From positions 540 to 11,928 of the forward strand of contig DHUL01000045.1 in assembly GCA_002409145.1 (NCBI GenBank): 11,389 nucleotides of DNA, in the 5' to 3' direction. Position numbers and translations under genes: made by a program. The stretch comes from Bacteroidales bacterium UBA5235 (GTDB taxonomy: Bacteria; Bacteroidota; Bacteroidia; Bacteroidales; VadinHA17). Under the pieces are notes generated by a model that saw only the letters and a list, made by a program, of their open reading frames with translations, searched no databases and was not told the origin of the DNA. Positions 1-5,667 of this stretch are shown here, one piece after another. Each line of letters begins with the position of its first letter. The first letter of the stretch is position 1.

Positions 1-23
1 CAAGACCGCAAGACCGCAAGACT
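1..23. repeat. Octamer tandem repeat (caagaccg)n, cut by window edge
   Basis: The first 22 bases are a perfect tandem array of an 8-bp unit, with GAC at 4, 12 and 20. Read on the minus strand, the strand of nhaC, the unit is GTCTTGCG. It lies about 50 bp past the nhaC stop codon. The same unit family recurs at 5563-5666. The array may continue left of the window. Between it and the nhaC stop I see no convincing terminator, only a weak CATTC/GAATG stem followed by a short T run on the minus strand. Confidence 0.75.
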
Positions 24-72
24 TACCAATAAAACATTCCGGCCGTAAATTAGTTCGAATGGGAGATGCCTT

Positions 73-1584
73 TCAGACTTCCTCCTCCCTGTAAAGCTCC
101 CTGTCGGCTTCATCAGCCTCCTCAAGCACCTTCGCATGCTCTTCAGGCGTGTAGCGCCTGATCTTATATCCGACTGAGGCAATGAAAACGCTCATGAACG
201 GGCTGATGATGTTGAAGAAGCAGTAGGGAGCGTATGCCCAGGTGGAGACACCCAGCACGCTCGATTGTGTGGCCCCGCAGGTGTTCCAGGGTATCAGTAC
301 AGAGGTTACTGTCCCGGAGTCCTCCAGTGAACGGCTCAGAAGTTCGGGTTTGAAACCCATGTCACGGAACTTTTTAGCGTACATCCTGCCAGGGATGACA
401 ACGGAAAGATACTGATCGGATGCCGTCACATTGAAGAATAGGCATGTTGCCACAGTTGAACCAACCAGGGTGCCGGCATTGTGCACGAATTTCATCAATT
501 TCCCGATGATAGTCTTGAGCATACCGCAGGCCTCCATAATTCCTCCGAAGACCATTGCACAGATGATGAGCCATACAGTGTTGAGCATGCCGGCCATTCC
601 GCGAGTCTTCATCAGCTCATCCACCGATGGATCGCCGGTGGTCACCGAAACTGCACCGAACATTGTCTTCATTATGGCTATATACGACTGCTTCACGAAA
701 GAGCCTCCGGTGGCAGCCACTTCTTTGAGGATGTGGGGCTGGAAGATGATTGCACAGACAGCTGCAAGAAGTGTACCGGCAAGAAGTGACGGCAGAGGTG
801 GTACCTTTTTAACGATGATGTAAATAAGCAGGGCCGGCACCAGCAGCAATACGGGCGTCACGTTGAACTTCGCCTTTATGGCAGCCTGAACAGCCTCTGC
901 ATTTGTGGTGCCTCCATGGAGATCTATTGTAAATCCTAATACAAGGAATATTATTAAGGTTATGATCAGGGTAGGGGTGGTTGTTATGACCATATACCTG
1001 ACATGCGTGAACAGGTCGGTTCCTGCAACTGCCGGTGCAAGATTGGTGGTGTCTGAGAGGGGAGACATCTTGTCACCGAAGTATGAGCCTGAGATGATGG
1101 CACCGGCAATCATTGCCTCATTGAAACCAAGAGCTCTGCCTATTCCCAGAAGGGCAACCCCGATTGTTGCCACTGTAGACCACGAGCTGCCGGTTGACAA
1201 TGAGACCACGCAGCATATTATAACCGCTGCAAACAGAAAAATTTTCGGATGGAGTATTTCAAGACCGTAATAGATCAACATGGGCACCACCCCGCTGACC
1301 ATCCACGTTCCGGCAAGGGAACCGATCAGGAAGAGAATCAGTATGGCAGGCATGGCAGTGCCAATGCCCTTTACAACCCTTTCACGGATATATAACCACC
1401 GGTATCCGAGGCTTACGGCAATGATCCCCGCCACGGCAGCGGCGAGTATAAGCGCTATCTGATTGGCACCCGACAGGGTGTCATCACGAAAAAACTTTAC
1501 GTTCAGGGTGAGGAATACGATCAGCACAACGATTGGCAGCAACGATTGCACCATCGTTGGAGTTTTGTACTGTTTAAGAGACAT
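73..1584 (-). CDS. nhaC: Na+/H+ antiporter, NhaC family
   Basis: This is a predicted inner-membrane antiporter that exchanges Na+ for H+ and supports pH and sodium homeostasis. With the chosen ATG the product is 503 residues, within the usual range for the family, and it is dominated by hydrophobic segments starting around residue 13. The most diagnostic stretch is the conserved core of the NhaC family: GSSWST at about residues 132-137, followed by SGSYFGDKMSPLSDTTN at 165-181, rich in small and polar residues inside membrane segments. The tail is acidic and probably cytoplasmic. The frame stays open 111 bp further upstream to a TTG at 1693-1695, but that extension is polar and unlike the family and would run into the divergent yqgE start, so the ATG at 1582-1584 (MSLKQYKT) is preferred. 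Some NhaC relatives carry other substrates in exchange (for example malate/lactate in MleN), so the exact ion pair is inferred. Confidence 0.92.
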   Translation of the reverse strand: MSLKQYKTPTMVQSLLPIVVLIVFLTLNVKFFRDDTLSGANQIALILAAAVAGIIAVSLGYRWLYIRERVVKGIGTAMPAILILFLIGSLAGTWMVSGVVPMLIYYGLEILHPKIFLFAAVIICCVVSLSTGSSWSTVATIGVALLGIGRALGFNEAMIAGAIISGSYFGDKMSPLSDTTNLAPAVAGTDLFTHVRYMVITTTPTLIITLIIFLVLGFTIDLHGGTTNAEAVQAAIKAKFNVTPVLLLVPALLIYIIVKKVPPLPSLLAGTLLAAVCAIIFQPHILKEVAATGGSFVKQSYIAIMKTMFGAVSVTTGDPSVDELMKTRGMAGMLNTVWLIICAMVFGGIMEACGMLKTIIGKLMKFVHNAGTLVGSTVATCLFFNVTASDQYLSVVIPGRMYAKKFRDMGFKPELLSRSLEDSGTVTSVLIPWNTCGATQSSVLGVSTWAYAPYCFFNIISPFMSVFIASVGYKIRRYTPEEHAKVLEEADEADRELYREEEV

Positions 1585-1635
1585 GAATGCTTTTTGGCGT
1601 TGAATGGTGCAATTTACTATTTTCCGCGATTTTTC

Positions 1636-1665
1636 TTGAAAATGCCGCCAAAAGATGTTATTTTG
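1636..1665 (+). promoter_or_regulatory. Candidate Bacteroidota-type promoter for the yqgE-family gene
   Basis: TTG at 1636-1638 is followed after 20 bp by TATTTTG at 1659-1665. This resembles the Bacteroidota pattern of a TTG-type -33 element and TAnnTTTG -7 element about 19-21 bp apart, but the -7 box is one base short of the exact consensus. The start codon lies 21 bp downstream, leaving a short leader. A second near-match (CAATTTTG) sits directly before the start codon. On the minus strand of this spacer I found no good match for nhaC. Confidence 0.35.
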
Positions 1666-1686
1666 TATGGTCAATTTTGCTGACTT

Positions 1687-2274
1687 ATGCCTCAATATCC
1701 TGACATTTTCAGCATAAATCCCGAAGACAAGATCCCGGGAAAAGGCAGGGTGCTGATATCAGAGCCCTTCCTGACGGACCGTTTCTTTAACCGGACTATT
1801 GTATTCCTAACGGAGCATACGCCTGAGGGCACTGTGGGATTTATCCTCAACAGGGTGATTGACCTGATGGTAAGCAGCGCCGTGGAGGGATTTGACGGAT
1901 GGGATGAACATCTTTCAGTGGGTGGACCCGTTGCTCCTGACACTCTGCATTACCTTCACACATTGGGTACAAAGGTACCCGGAAGCGTACCGGTGATTCC
2001 GGGAATATGGTGGGGTGGTGAGATTGATACACTACGTAACCTTATTGCCACAGGTACCGTAGGACGTGACCAGGTCCGTTTCTTCCTGGGTTATTCCGGC
2101 TGGGAGAAGGGTCAGTTGAAGCGTGAGCTGAAGGAGAACTCATGGGTAATAGCAAATGTGCCACCGGAGGTTATTATGAAAAGCCGTGGTAACATATGGC
2201 GCGATGTGCTGAGGTCACTCAACAACAAATACCGCATCTGGGCCGAGTTCCCGGAATCCCCGGAGATGAACTGA
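1687..2274 (+). CDS. yqgE: YqgE/AlgH family protein (UPF0301)
   Basis: The 195-residue product matches the YqgE/AlgH family in length and motifs: an N-terminal GRVLISEP segment (20-27), FxRTIVFLTEH (34-44), GTVGFILNR (48-56), VGGPV (78-82) and RFFLGYSGWEKGQL (131-144). The family is widespread in bacteria, its structures show a compact cytosolic alpha/beta fold, and its biochemical role is not established. The name AlgH comes from a proposed regulatory link to alginate in Pseudomonas and should not be carried over. There is no signal peptide or membrane segment. The ATG at 1687 gives the expected family N-terminus. The stop lies only 8 bp from the stop of convergent holA, so the two transcripts probably overlap at their 3' ends. 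Confidence 0.9.
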   Translation: MPQYPDIFSINPEDKIPGKGRVLISEPFLTDRFFNRTIVFLTEHTPEGTVGFILNRVIDLMVSSAVEGFDGWDEHLSVGGPVAPDTLHYLHTLGTKVPGSVPVIPGIWWGGEIDTLRNLIATGTVGRDQVRFFLGYSGWEKGQLKRELKENSWVIANVPPEVIMKSRGNIWRDVLRSLNNKYRIWAEFPESPEMN

Positions 2275-2282
2275 CGGCGCTC

Positions 2283-3290
2283 TCAGTGCATTATTTTGAA
2301 AACAAGCTCCCGCAGCAGGTCGCCGGTATCGCTGCCTGCCTCACCGAATCCCTTAGCCTTCAGATCATATGACCGTATCAGCGATATTATGTTCATACAG
2401 GCCCCCACGCTATAAATAGCAGCGGCAGCCTTGAAATCCCTCACATAACCAGGGTAGGTTTTCAGCATTGCAACAATGTTACCGTCACTCTTGTCCTTCA
2501 GGCTGTGATAGATCAGCACACGGCTGAAGCTCGAGAAGAGCACCGGAAAGATCAAAGGAATGATCTCCTTCTTCGAGTGGCCCGCGTAGTAGTTCACCAC
2601 CCTGGCAGCCTTCAACGGATCACGGTAGACAATCGCCCGCCACAGTTCATTGGGGGTGTAGTCCTTGCTGATGCCGATGCTCCTCTCTATCAGGTCGGTG
2701 GTGATGCGCGGATTCTCTTTCGGAAGCGATATTATCAGCTTGTCAAGCTCGTTGGCAATTTTCCCGAGGTCGTTGCCCAGGAACTCCGAGAGCAGCCTCG
2801 AAGCATCGGCGCCTGCCATGATCCCCCTGTCGGTGAGGTACCTGTCAATCCAGCCTGGAATCTGGTACTCCGGCACTTTGTCGGACTCAATGTACCAACC
2901 CTTTTTGGAGAGTGCCTTATATAGCGATTTCCTCTTGTCAAGGTCTTCGTACTTGTACGCGATGACGAGGATGGTGGAGTTGAGAGGATTTTCTATATAA
3001 ACCAGCAGATCATCTATCTTCTTCAGCTTCTGCGCTTCGCGGACGATGACCACCTGCTGGTTGGCCATCATCGGGAAGCGGCGGCAGGTCTCAATAACCT
3101 GTGTCACCGACACATCGAGGCCATAAAGCACTGTCTGGTTGAAGGCCTTCTCCGACTCGTCAAGCACCTTTTCCTCGATGAAATCAGTAATGAGGTCAAT
3201 ATAATAAGGCTCCTTCCCTGCAAGGAAGTAAACGGGTTTATAGATCTTGTTGCGCAGATCCCTTATTATCTCCTTGTAATCGACTGCCAT
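2283..3290 (-). CDS. holA: DNA polymerase III subunit delta (clamp loader)
   Basis: This gene encodes the delta subunit of the replicative clamp loader, which opens the beta sliding clamp for loading on primed DNA. At 335 residues it has the usual HolA length. The N-terminal part carries the AAA+-like start (KPVYFLAGKEPYYIDLI, about 18-34), then a long region without functional Walker motifs as expected for delta, with FPMMANQQVVIVREAQKL at 72-89 matching the strand/turn that precedes the clamp-binding region. A central helical segment (LSEFLGNDLGKIANELDKL, 167-185) is a strong HolA signature, and an all-helical C-terminal domain ends at FKIMH. Its start codon shares one base with the stop of amn (TGATG on the minus strand), which suggests translational coupling. 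It converges on the yqgE gene with an 8-bp gap. Confidence 0.93.
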   Translation of the reverse strand: MAVDYKEIIRDLRNKIYKPVYFLAGKEPYYIDLITDFIEEKVLDESEKAFNQTVLYGLDVSVTQVIETCRRFPMMANQQVVIVREAQKLKKIDDLLVYIENPLNSTILVIAYKYEDLDKRKSLYKALSKKGWYIESDKVPEYQIPGWIDRYLTDRGIMAGADASRLLSEFLGNDLGKIANELDKLIISLPKENPRITTDLIERSIGISKDYTPNELWRAIVYRDPLKAARVVNYYAGHSKKEIIPLIFPVLFSSFSRVLIYHSLKDKSDGNIVAMLKTYPGYVRDFKAAAAIYSVGACMNIISLIRSYDLKAKGFGEAGSDTGDLLRELVFKIMH

Positions 3291-4060
3291 CAGAACCGAA
3301 GGTGTTTGACTGAAATACCGTTATCCTTTATCTCTGTAAGTGCTTCTATGCCAATGCGGAGATGCATATCTGAAAACTGACTGGTAACCTTCTGGTCGCT
3401 CTCCCCGGTCTTGATGCCTGTGGAGATCATCGGCTGGTCGGAAACGAGGAGGAGCGCCCCGGTGGGAATCTCGTTGGCAAAGCCCACGGTAAATACAGTG
3501 GCCGTCTCCATGTCAATGGCCATTGCCCTGGTCTTTACGAGGTATTTCTTAAACCTGTCATCATATTCCCACACCCGCCTGTTGGTTGTGTATACCGTAC
3601 CGGTCCAGTACTCGAGGTTGTTCCTCACGATGGAGGCGGAGACGGCACTCTGCAGTTTGAACGCCGGCAGTGCCGGAATTTCCAGCGGCAGGTAGTCATT
3701 AGAGGTACCGTCGCTCCTGATTGCAGCAATAGGAAGTATCAGGTCACCGAGCTTGTTCTTCTTCTTTAGTCCTCCGCATTTGCCTAGGAAGAGCACAGCC
3801 TTCGGCTGGATGGCGCTGAGGAGATCCATCACGGTAGCGGCGTTGGGGCTTCCCATGCCGAAGTTGATGATGGTGATACCCCCGGCGGTAGCGTTGGGCC
3901 AGTTTTTGTCCTTGCCCTCGACAGGCACATTGTTCCACCTGGCGAAGGTTTCCACGTAAAGTGTAAAATTCGTGAGAAGGATGAACTCGCCGAACGAACC
4001 CAGCTCTTTTCCCGTGTAGCGGGGCAGCCAGTTATTTACTATATCTTCCTTGGTCCTCAT
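3290..4060 (-). CDS. amn: AMP nucleosidase
   Basis: The predicted enzyme hydrolyses AMP to adenine and ribose 5-phosphate, adjusting the adenylate pool. The 256-residue product has the short form common in Bacteroidota, without the extra N-terminal domain of E. coli Amn. It has the nucleoside phosphorylase/hydrolase fold: INFGMGSPNA (65-74) and FLGKCGGL (91-98) correspond to the phosphate-side loops, AIDMETATVF (181-190) with Glu185 is the substrate-binding Met-Glu signature, and LVSDQPM (205-211) with Asp208 supplies the residue expected to contact the base. The frame is open upstream to 4219, but those 53 residues would overlap the divergent gene at 4123 and read as noise, so ATG at 4058-4060 (MRTKEDIVNNW) is chosen. 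It is first in an apparent amn-holA operon. Distinguishing AMP nucleosidase from other members of the phosphorylase superfamily rests on recognition of the whole sequence. Confidence 0.87.
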   Translation of the reverse strand: MRTKEDIVNNWLPRYTGKELGSFGEFILLTNFTLYVETFARWNNVPVEGKDKNWPNATAGGITIINFGMGSPNAATVMDLLSAIQPKAVLFLGKCGGLKKKNKLGDLILPIAAIRSDGTSNDYLPLEIPALPAFKLQSAVSASIVRNNLEYWTGTVYTTNRRVWEYDDRFKKYLVKTRAMAIDMETATVFTVGFANEIPTGALLLVSDQPMISTGIKTGESDQKVTSQFSDMHLRIGIEALTEIKDNGISVKHLRF

Positions 4061-4080
4061 ATTCTCCGATGCTGTTTGTT

Positions 4081-4088
4081 TATATTTG
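4081..4088 (+). promoter_or_regulatory. -7 promoter element (TATATTTG) for the HsdR-N/Nudix pair
   Basis: This is an exact match to the Bacteroidota -7 consensus TAnnTTTG. It sits 34 bp before the TTG start at 4123, predicting a leader of about 28 nt. A clear TTG-type -33 box is not visible at the expected distance, where CATA occurs. The element faces the minus-strand element at 4106-4113, so polymerase footprints at the two sites would overlap. Confidence 0.5.
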
Positions 4089-4105
4089 CCCTGCCAAAGG
4101 GTAAC

Positions 4106-4113
4106 CAAAAATA
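4106..4113 (-). promoter_or_regulatory. -7 promoter element (TATTTTTG) for amn-holA
   Basis: Read on the minus strand this is an exact TAnnTTTG match located 45 bp upstream of the amn start, giving a predicted leader of about 40 nt. No good -33 TTG is present on that strand at 19-21 bp. A short CCCT (4089-4092) / AGGG (4098-4101) inverted repeat lies between this element and the opposing one at 4081-4088, near the predicted start sites of both transcripts. Confidence 0.45.
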
Positions 4114-4122
4114 CAATAAAAG

Positions 4123-4587
4123 TTGAAACCGCTGAAGCTGCCTCCATGTTCACTTCGGATAAAAGAGGGTCCGGGTAACAGGCTTGTCTATGACACGCTT
4201 CGAAAGAAGTACGTGGCACTCACTCCCGAAGAGTGGGTGAGACAGCATTTCGTCGGCTACCTGACAGGCTGGCTTGGTTATCCGCCAGGACTTATAAAGG
4301 TGGAGACTTCATTCAGGCTGCACGGGATGTTGAGACGGGCTGACATCCTGGTACACGACAGGGCCGGGGAACCGGTTCTGATCGTAGAGTGCAAAGCCCC
4401 ACAGGTGAAGATAACCCAGGAAGTCTTTGACCAGGTGATCAATTACAACTTCAGTTACGGCGTCCGGTACCTTGTGGTCACCAACGGAATAACACACTTC
4501 GCAGGGAAAATTGATACTGCAGGGCGAAGCTTTGATCTGCTCGACAAGATTCCCGATTATGAAACCATTACGCGACAGCAGCCATGA
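4123..4587 (+). CDS. Stand-alone HsdR N-terminal-like PD-(D/E)XK nuclease-fold protein
   Basis: The 154-residue product resembles only the N-terminal nuclease domain of type I restriction endonuclease subunit HsdR (type I restriction enzyme R protein N-terminus family). The motif KKYVALTPEEWVRQHFV (28-44) is typical of the Bacteroidota form. The candidate active site is intact: Glu61 in VETSF, Asp74 in RADILV, and Glu89-Cys-Lys91 in IVECKAP, followed by Gln104-x3-Tyr108 in FDQVINYNF, matching the QxxxY motif seen in HsdR and RecB-like nucleases. There is no helicase part, and no HsdM or HsdS gene is nearby, so this is not a restriction system as seen here. The start is TTG at 4123. No in-frame ATG precedes the conserved N-terminus, and a CTG at 4132 is the only close alternative. 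It overlaps the following Nudix gene by 4 bp (ATGA). Catalytic activity and substrate are inferred. Confidence 0.85.
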   Translation: MKPLKLPPCSLRIKEGPGNRLVYDTLRKKYVALTPEEWVRQHFVGYLTGWLGYPPGLIKVETSFRLHGMLRRADILVHDRAGEPVLIVECKAPQVKITQEVFDQVINYNFSYGVRYLVVTNGITHFAGKIDTAGRSFDLLDKIPDYETITRQQP

Positions 4588-5552
4588 TTGACGTTACCTG
4601 TGCCATCATACGGAACGAGGAGGGGCTGGTGCTTGCTGTTCGCAGAGGGCCCGGAATGGGCAATGCGGGAAAATGGGAGTTTCCGGGAGGCAAAACCCGG
4701 GCCGGGGAGGATCAGGAAGAGTGTATCCTCAGGGAAATAGACGAGGAACTGGGGATCGACATCGTTATATGCGGAAGACTGGATAATGTTGAGCATGATT
4801 ACGGTAACAAGCAGATAAGGCTTATCCCCTTCATATGCGATACCCTGGCATCAAAGCCTGTTCTGCGTGAGCACGATCAGTACAGGTGGATGCAACCGGA
4901 TGAGCTGGTGAAGCTTGACATGACGGCTGCGGATATTCCTGTAGCCGTTCAGTATGCGGAAGGTCACAGGTGCTCGGCAAGCCGCGAAACAGAGGAGGAG
5001 ACGGCAAAGATCACCGCCGAGGCAGGGGAGGAGCTATCCAGGATGATGGGAAGGATCTCAAGCGTGGAGGAGATAACAATGGTGGCCCAGTCGGCGGTAT
5101 CAGACACAAACCTGCTGTCACAACTTGTTACCCTCTGTTCAAGCACGGAGAAGAGGGTTGGGTTTATGGCCTCATGGGCTCTTTCCAAGGTGGTTGATGT
5201 TGATCCGAAGGTGATGGCACCATTCCTTTCGCAGATCATCGATGGATTGCCATCCGTACCCAACGAGAGCGTACAGAGGTCGTTCATGAGGGTTCTGACG
5301 AAGAGTGAGATCAGCGACATCCCCCAAACGCACCATGCAAGGCTTATCGATTACTGCATGACGGCCATGGGTGGGCAGAACGGGCCTGTGGCACCGAAGG
5401 CATACGGGATGGAGATACTCGCATCATTCTGCTCACTCTATCCCGAGATGGTCAACGAGGTTGCCGGGGCAGTACAGCTGGCCATCAATGACGCAGCCGG
5501 AGGGATGAAAGCGGCAGGGCGGAAGGTCATTCAGAAATTAGGCAGGAGGTGA
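4584..5552 (+). CDS. MutT-type Nudix hydrolase fused to a C-terminal HEAT-like domain
   Basis: Residues 1 to about 128 form a MutT-like Nudix domain, which would hydrolyse nucleoside triphosphates such as 8-oxo-dGTP to the monophosphate. The N-terminal strand CAIIRNEEGLVLAVRR and KWEFPGGK (30-37) resemble MutT. The Nudix box is perfect: Gly36, Glu42, Arg50-Glu51, Glu54-Glu55 and Gly57, fitting GX5EX7REUXEEXGU. An acidic linker (about 129-165, rich in Glu) leads into a helical domain of about 150 residues (173-322) with HEAT/ARM-like character: RVGFMASWAL (191-200), PFLSQIIDGLPSVPNESVQRSFMRVL (213-238) and a closing AGRKVIQKLGRR. I recall a Bacteroidota family of small HEAT-like proteins with this pattern as separate proteins. 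Ordinary MutT proteins are about 130 residues, so this one is about 2.5 times longer. The ATG overlaps the previous stop as ATGA, implying coupling. The frame is continuous across the junction. Confidence 0.87.
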   Translation: MIDVTCAIIRNEEGLVLAVRRGPGMGNAGKWEFPGGKTRAGEDQEECILREIDEELGIDIVICGRLDNVEHDYGNKQIRLIPFICDTLASKPVLREHDQYRWMQPDELVKLDMTAADIPVAVQYAEGHRCSASRETEEETAKITAEAGEELSRMMGRISSVEEITMVAQSAVSDTNLLSQLVTLCSSTEKRVGFMASWALSKVVDVDPKVMAPFLSQIIDGLPSVPNESVQRSFMRVLTKSEISDIPQTHHARLIDYCMTAMGGQNGPVAPKAYGMEILASFCSLYPEMVNEVAGAVQLAINDAAGGMKAAGRKVIQKLGRR

Positions 5553-5562
5553 AGGGCTGAGA

Positions 5563-5613
5563 GTCTGAAAGTCTGAGAGTCTGAATGTCTCGCTGTCTTG
5601 CAGTCTTGCAGTC
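5563..5613 (+). repeat. Degenerate octamer array, GTC every 8 bp (plus strand)
   Basis: Starting 10 bp after the Nudix-HEAT stop codon, GTC occurs at 5563, 5571, 5579, 5587, 5595, 5603 and 5611, exactly 8 bp apart. The five bases between vary (TGAAA, TGAGA, TGAAT, TCGCT, TTGCA, TTGCA), so the phase is held while the unit drifts. The last copies, GTCTTGCA, match the minus-strand unit GTCTTGCG at the left edge of the window. Confidence 0.8.
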
Positions 5614-5650
5614 AAAGAATGAAATCAGCATGACCGCACGACTGCATGAC
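5595..5650. terminator. Possible bidirectional hairpin between convergent genes
   Basis: GTCTTGCAGTC (5595-5605, repeated at 5603-5613) can pair with GACTGCATGAC (5640-5650) at 10 of 11 positions, with a loop of 26 nt if the nearer copy is used. Because the repeats on the two sides are in opposite orientation, several registers of pairing are possible. The location between two converging stop codons suits a shared transcription end, but there is no clear U-tract typical of intrinsic terminators. Confidence 0.35.
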
Positions 5651-5666
5651 CGCATGACCGCACGAC
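5629..5666 (-). repeat. Degenerate octamer array, GTC every 8 bp (minus strand)
   Basis: On the plus strand GAC occurs at 5632, 5640, 5648, 5656 and 5664, exactly 8 bp apart, with units catgaccg and cacgactg/cacgaccg variants. On the minus strand this reads GTCGTGCG and GTCATGCG, beginning 1 bp after the stop codon of the alpha/beta hydrolase gene. It is thus in the same orientation relative to its upstream gene as the plus-strand array is to the Nudix-HEAT gene. Confidence 0.8.
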
Positions 5667-5667
5667 A

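Noticed and set aside
24..72. Terminator or tRNA-like fragment after nhaC (contains gttcgaat)
   Set aside because: The GTTCGAAT resembles a T-loop but there is no cloverleaf around it. The CATTC/GAATG stem is only 5 bp with a long loop, too weak to call a terminator.
1585..1695. N-terminal extension of nhaC to a TTG at 1693-1695
   Set aside because: It would overlap the divergent yqgE start codon and adds 37 polar residues absent from the family. ATG at 1584 gives the expected N-terminus.
4061..4219. N-terminal extension of amn by 53 residues
   Set aside because: It would overlap the HsdR-N-like gene and its promoter, and the residues do not resemble the enzyme family.
4123..4587. Type I restriction-modification system
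   Set aside because: Only the HsdR N-terminal-like domain is present as a complete small protein. No helicase portion, HsdM or HsdS occurs in the window, so a restriction system is not supported.
5563..5666. CRISPR-like array
   Set aside because: The unit is 8 bp with no longer repeat and spacer pattern and no cas genes. It is a short tandem repeat.
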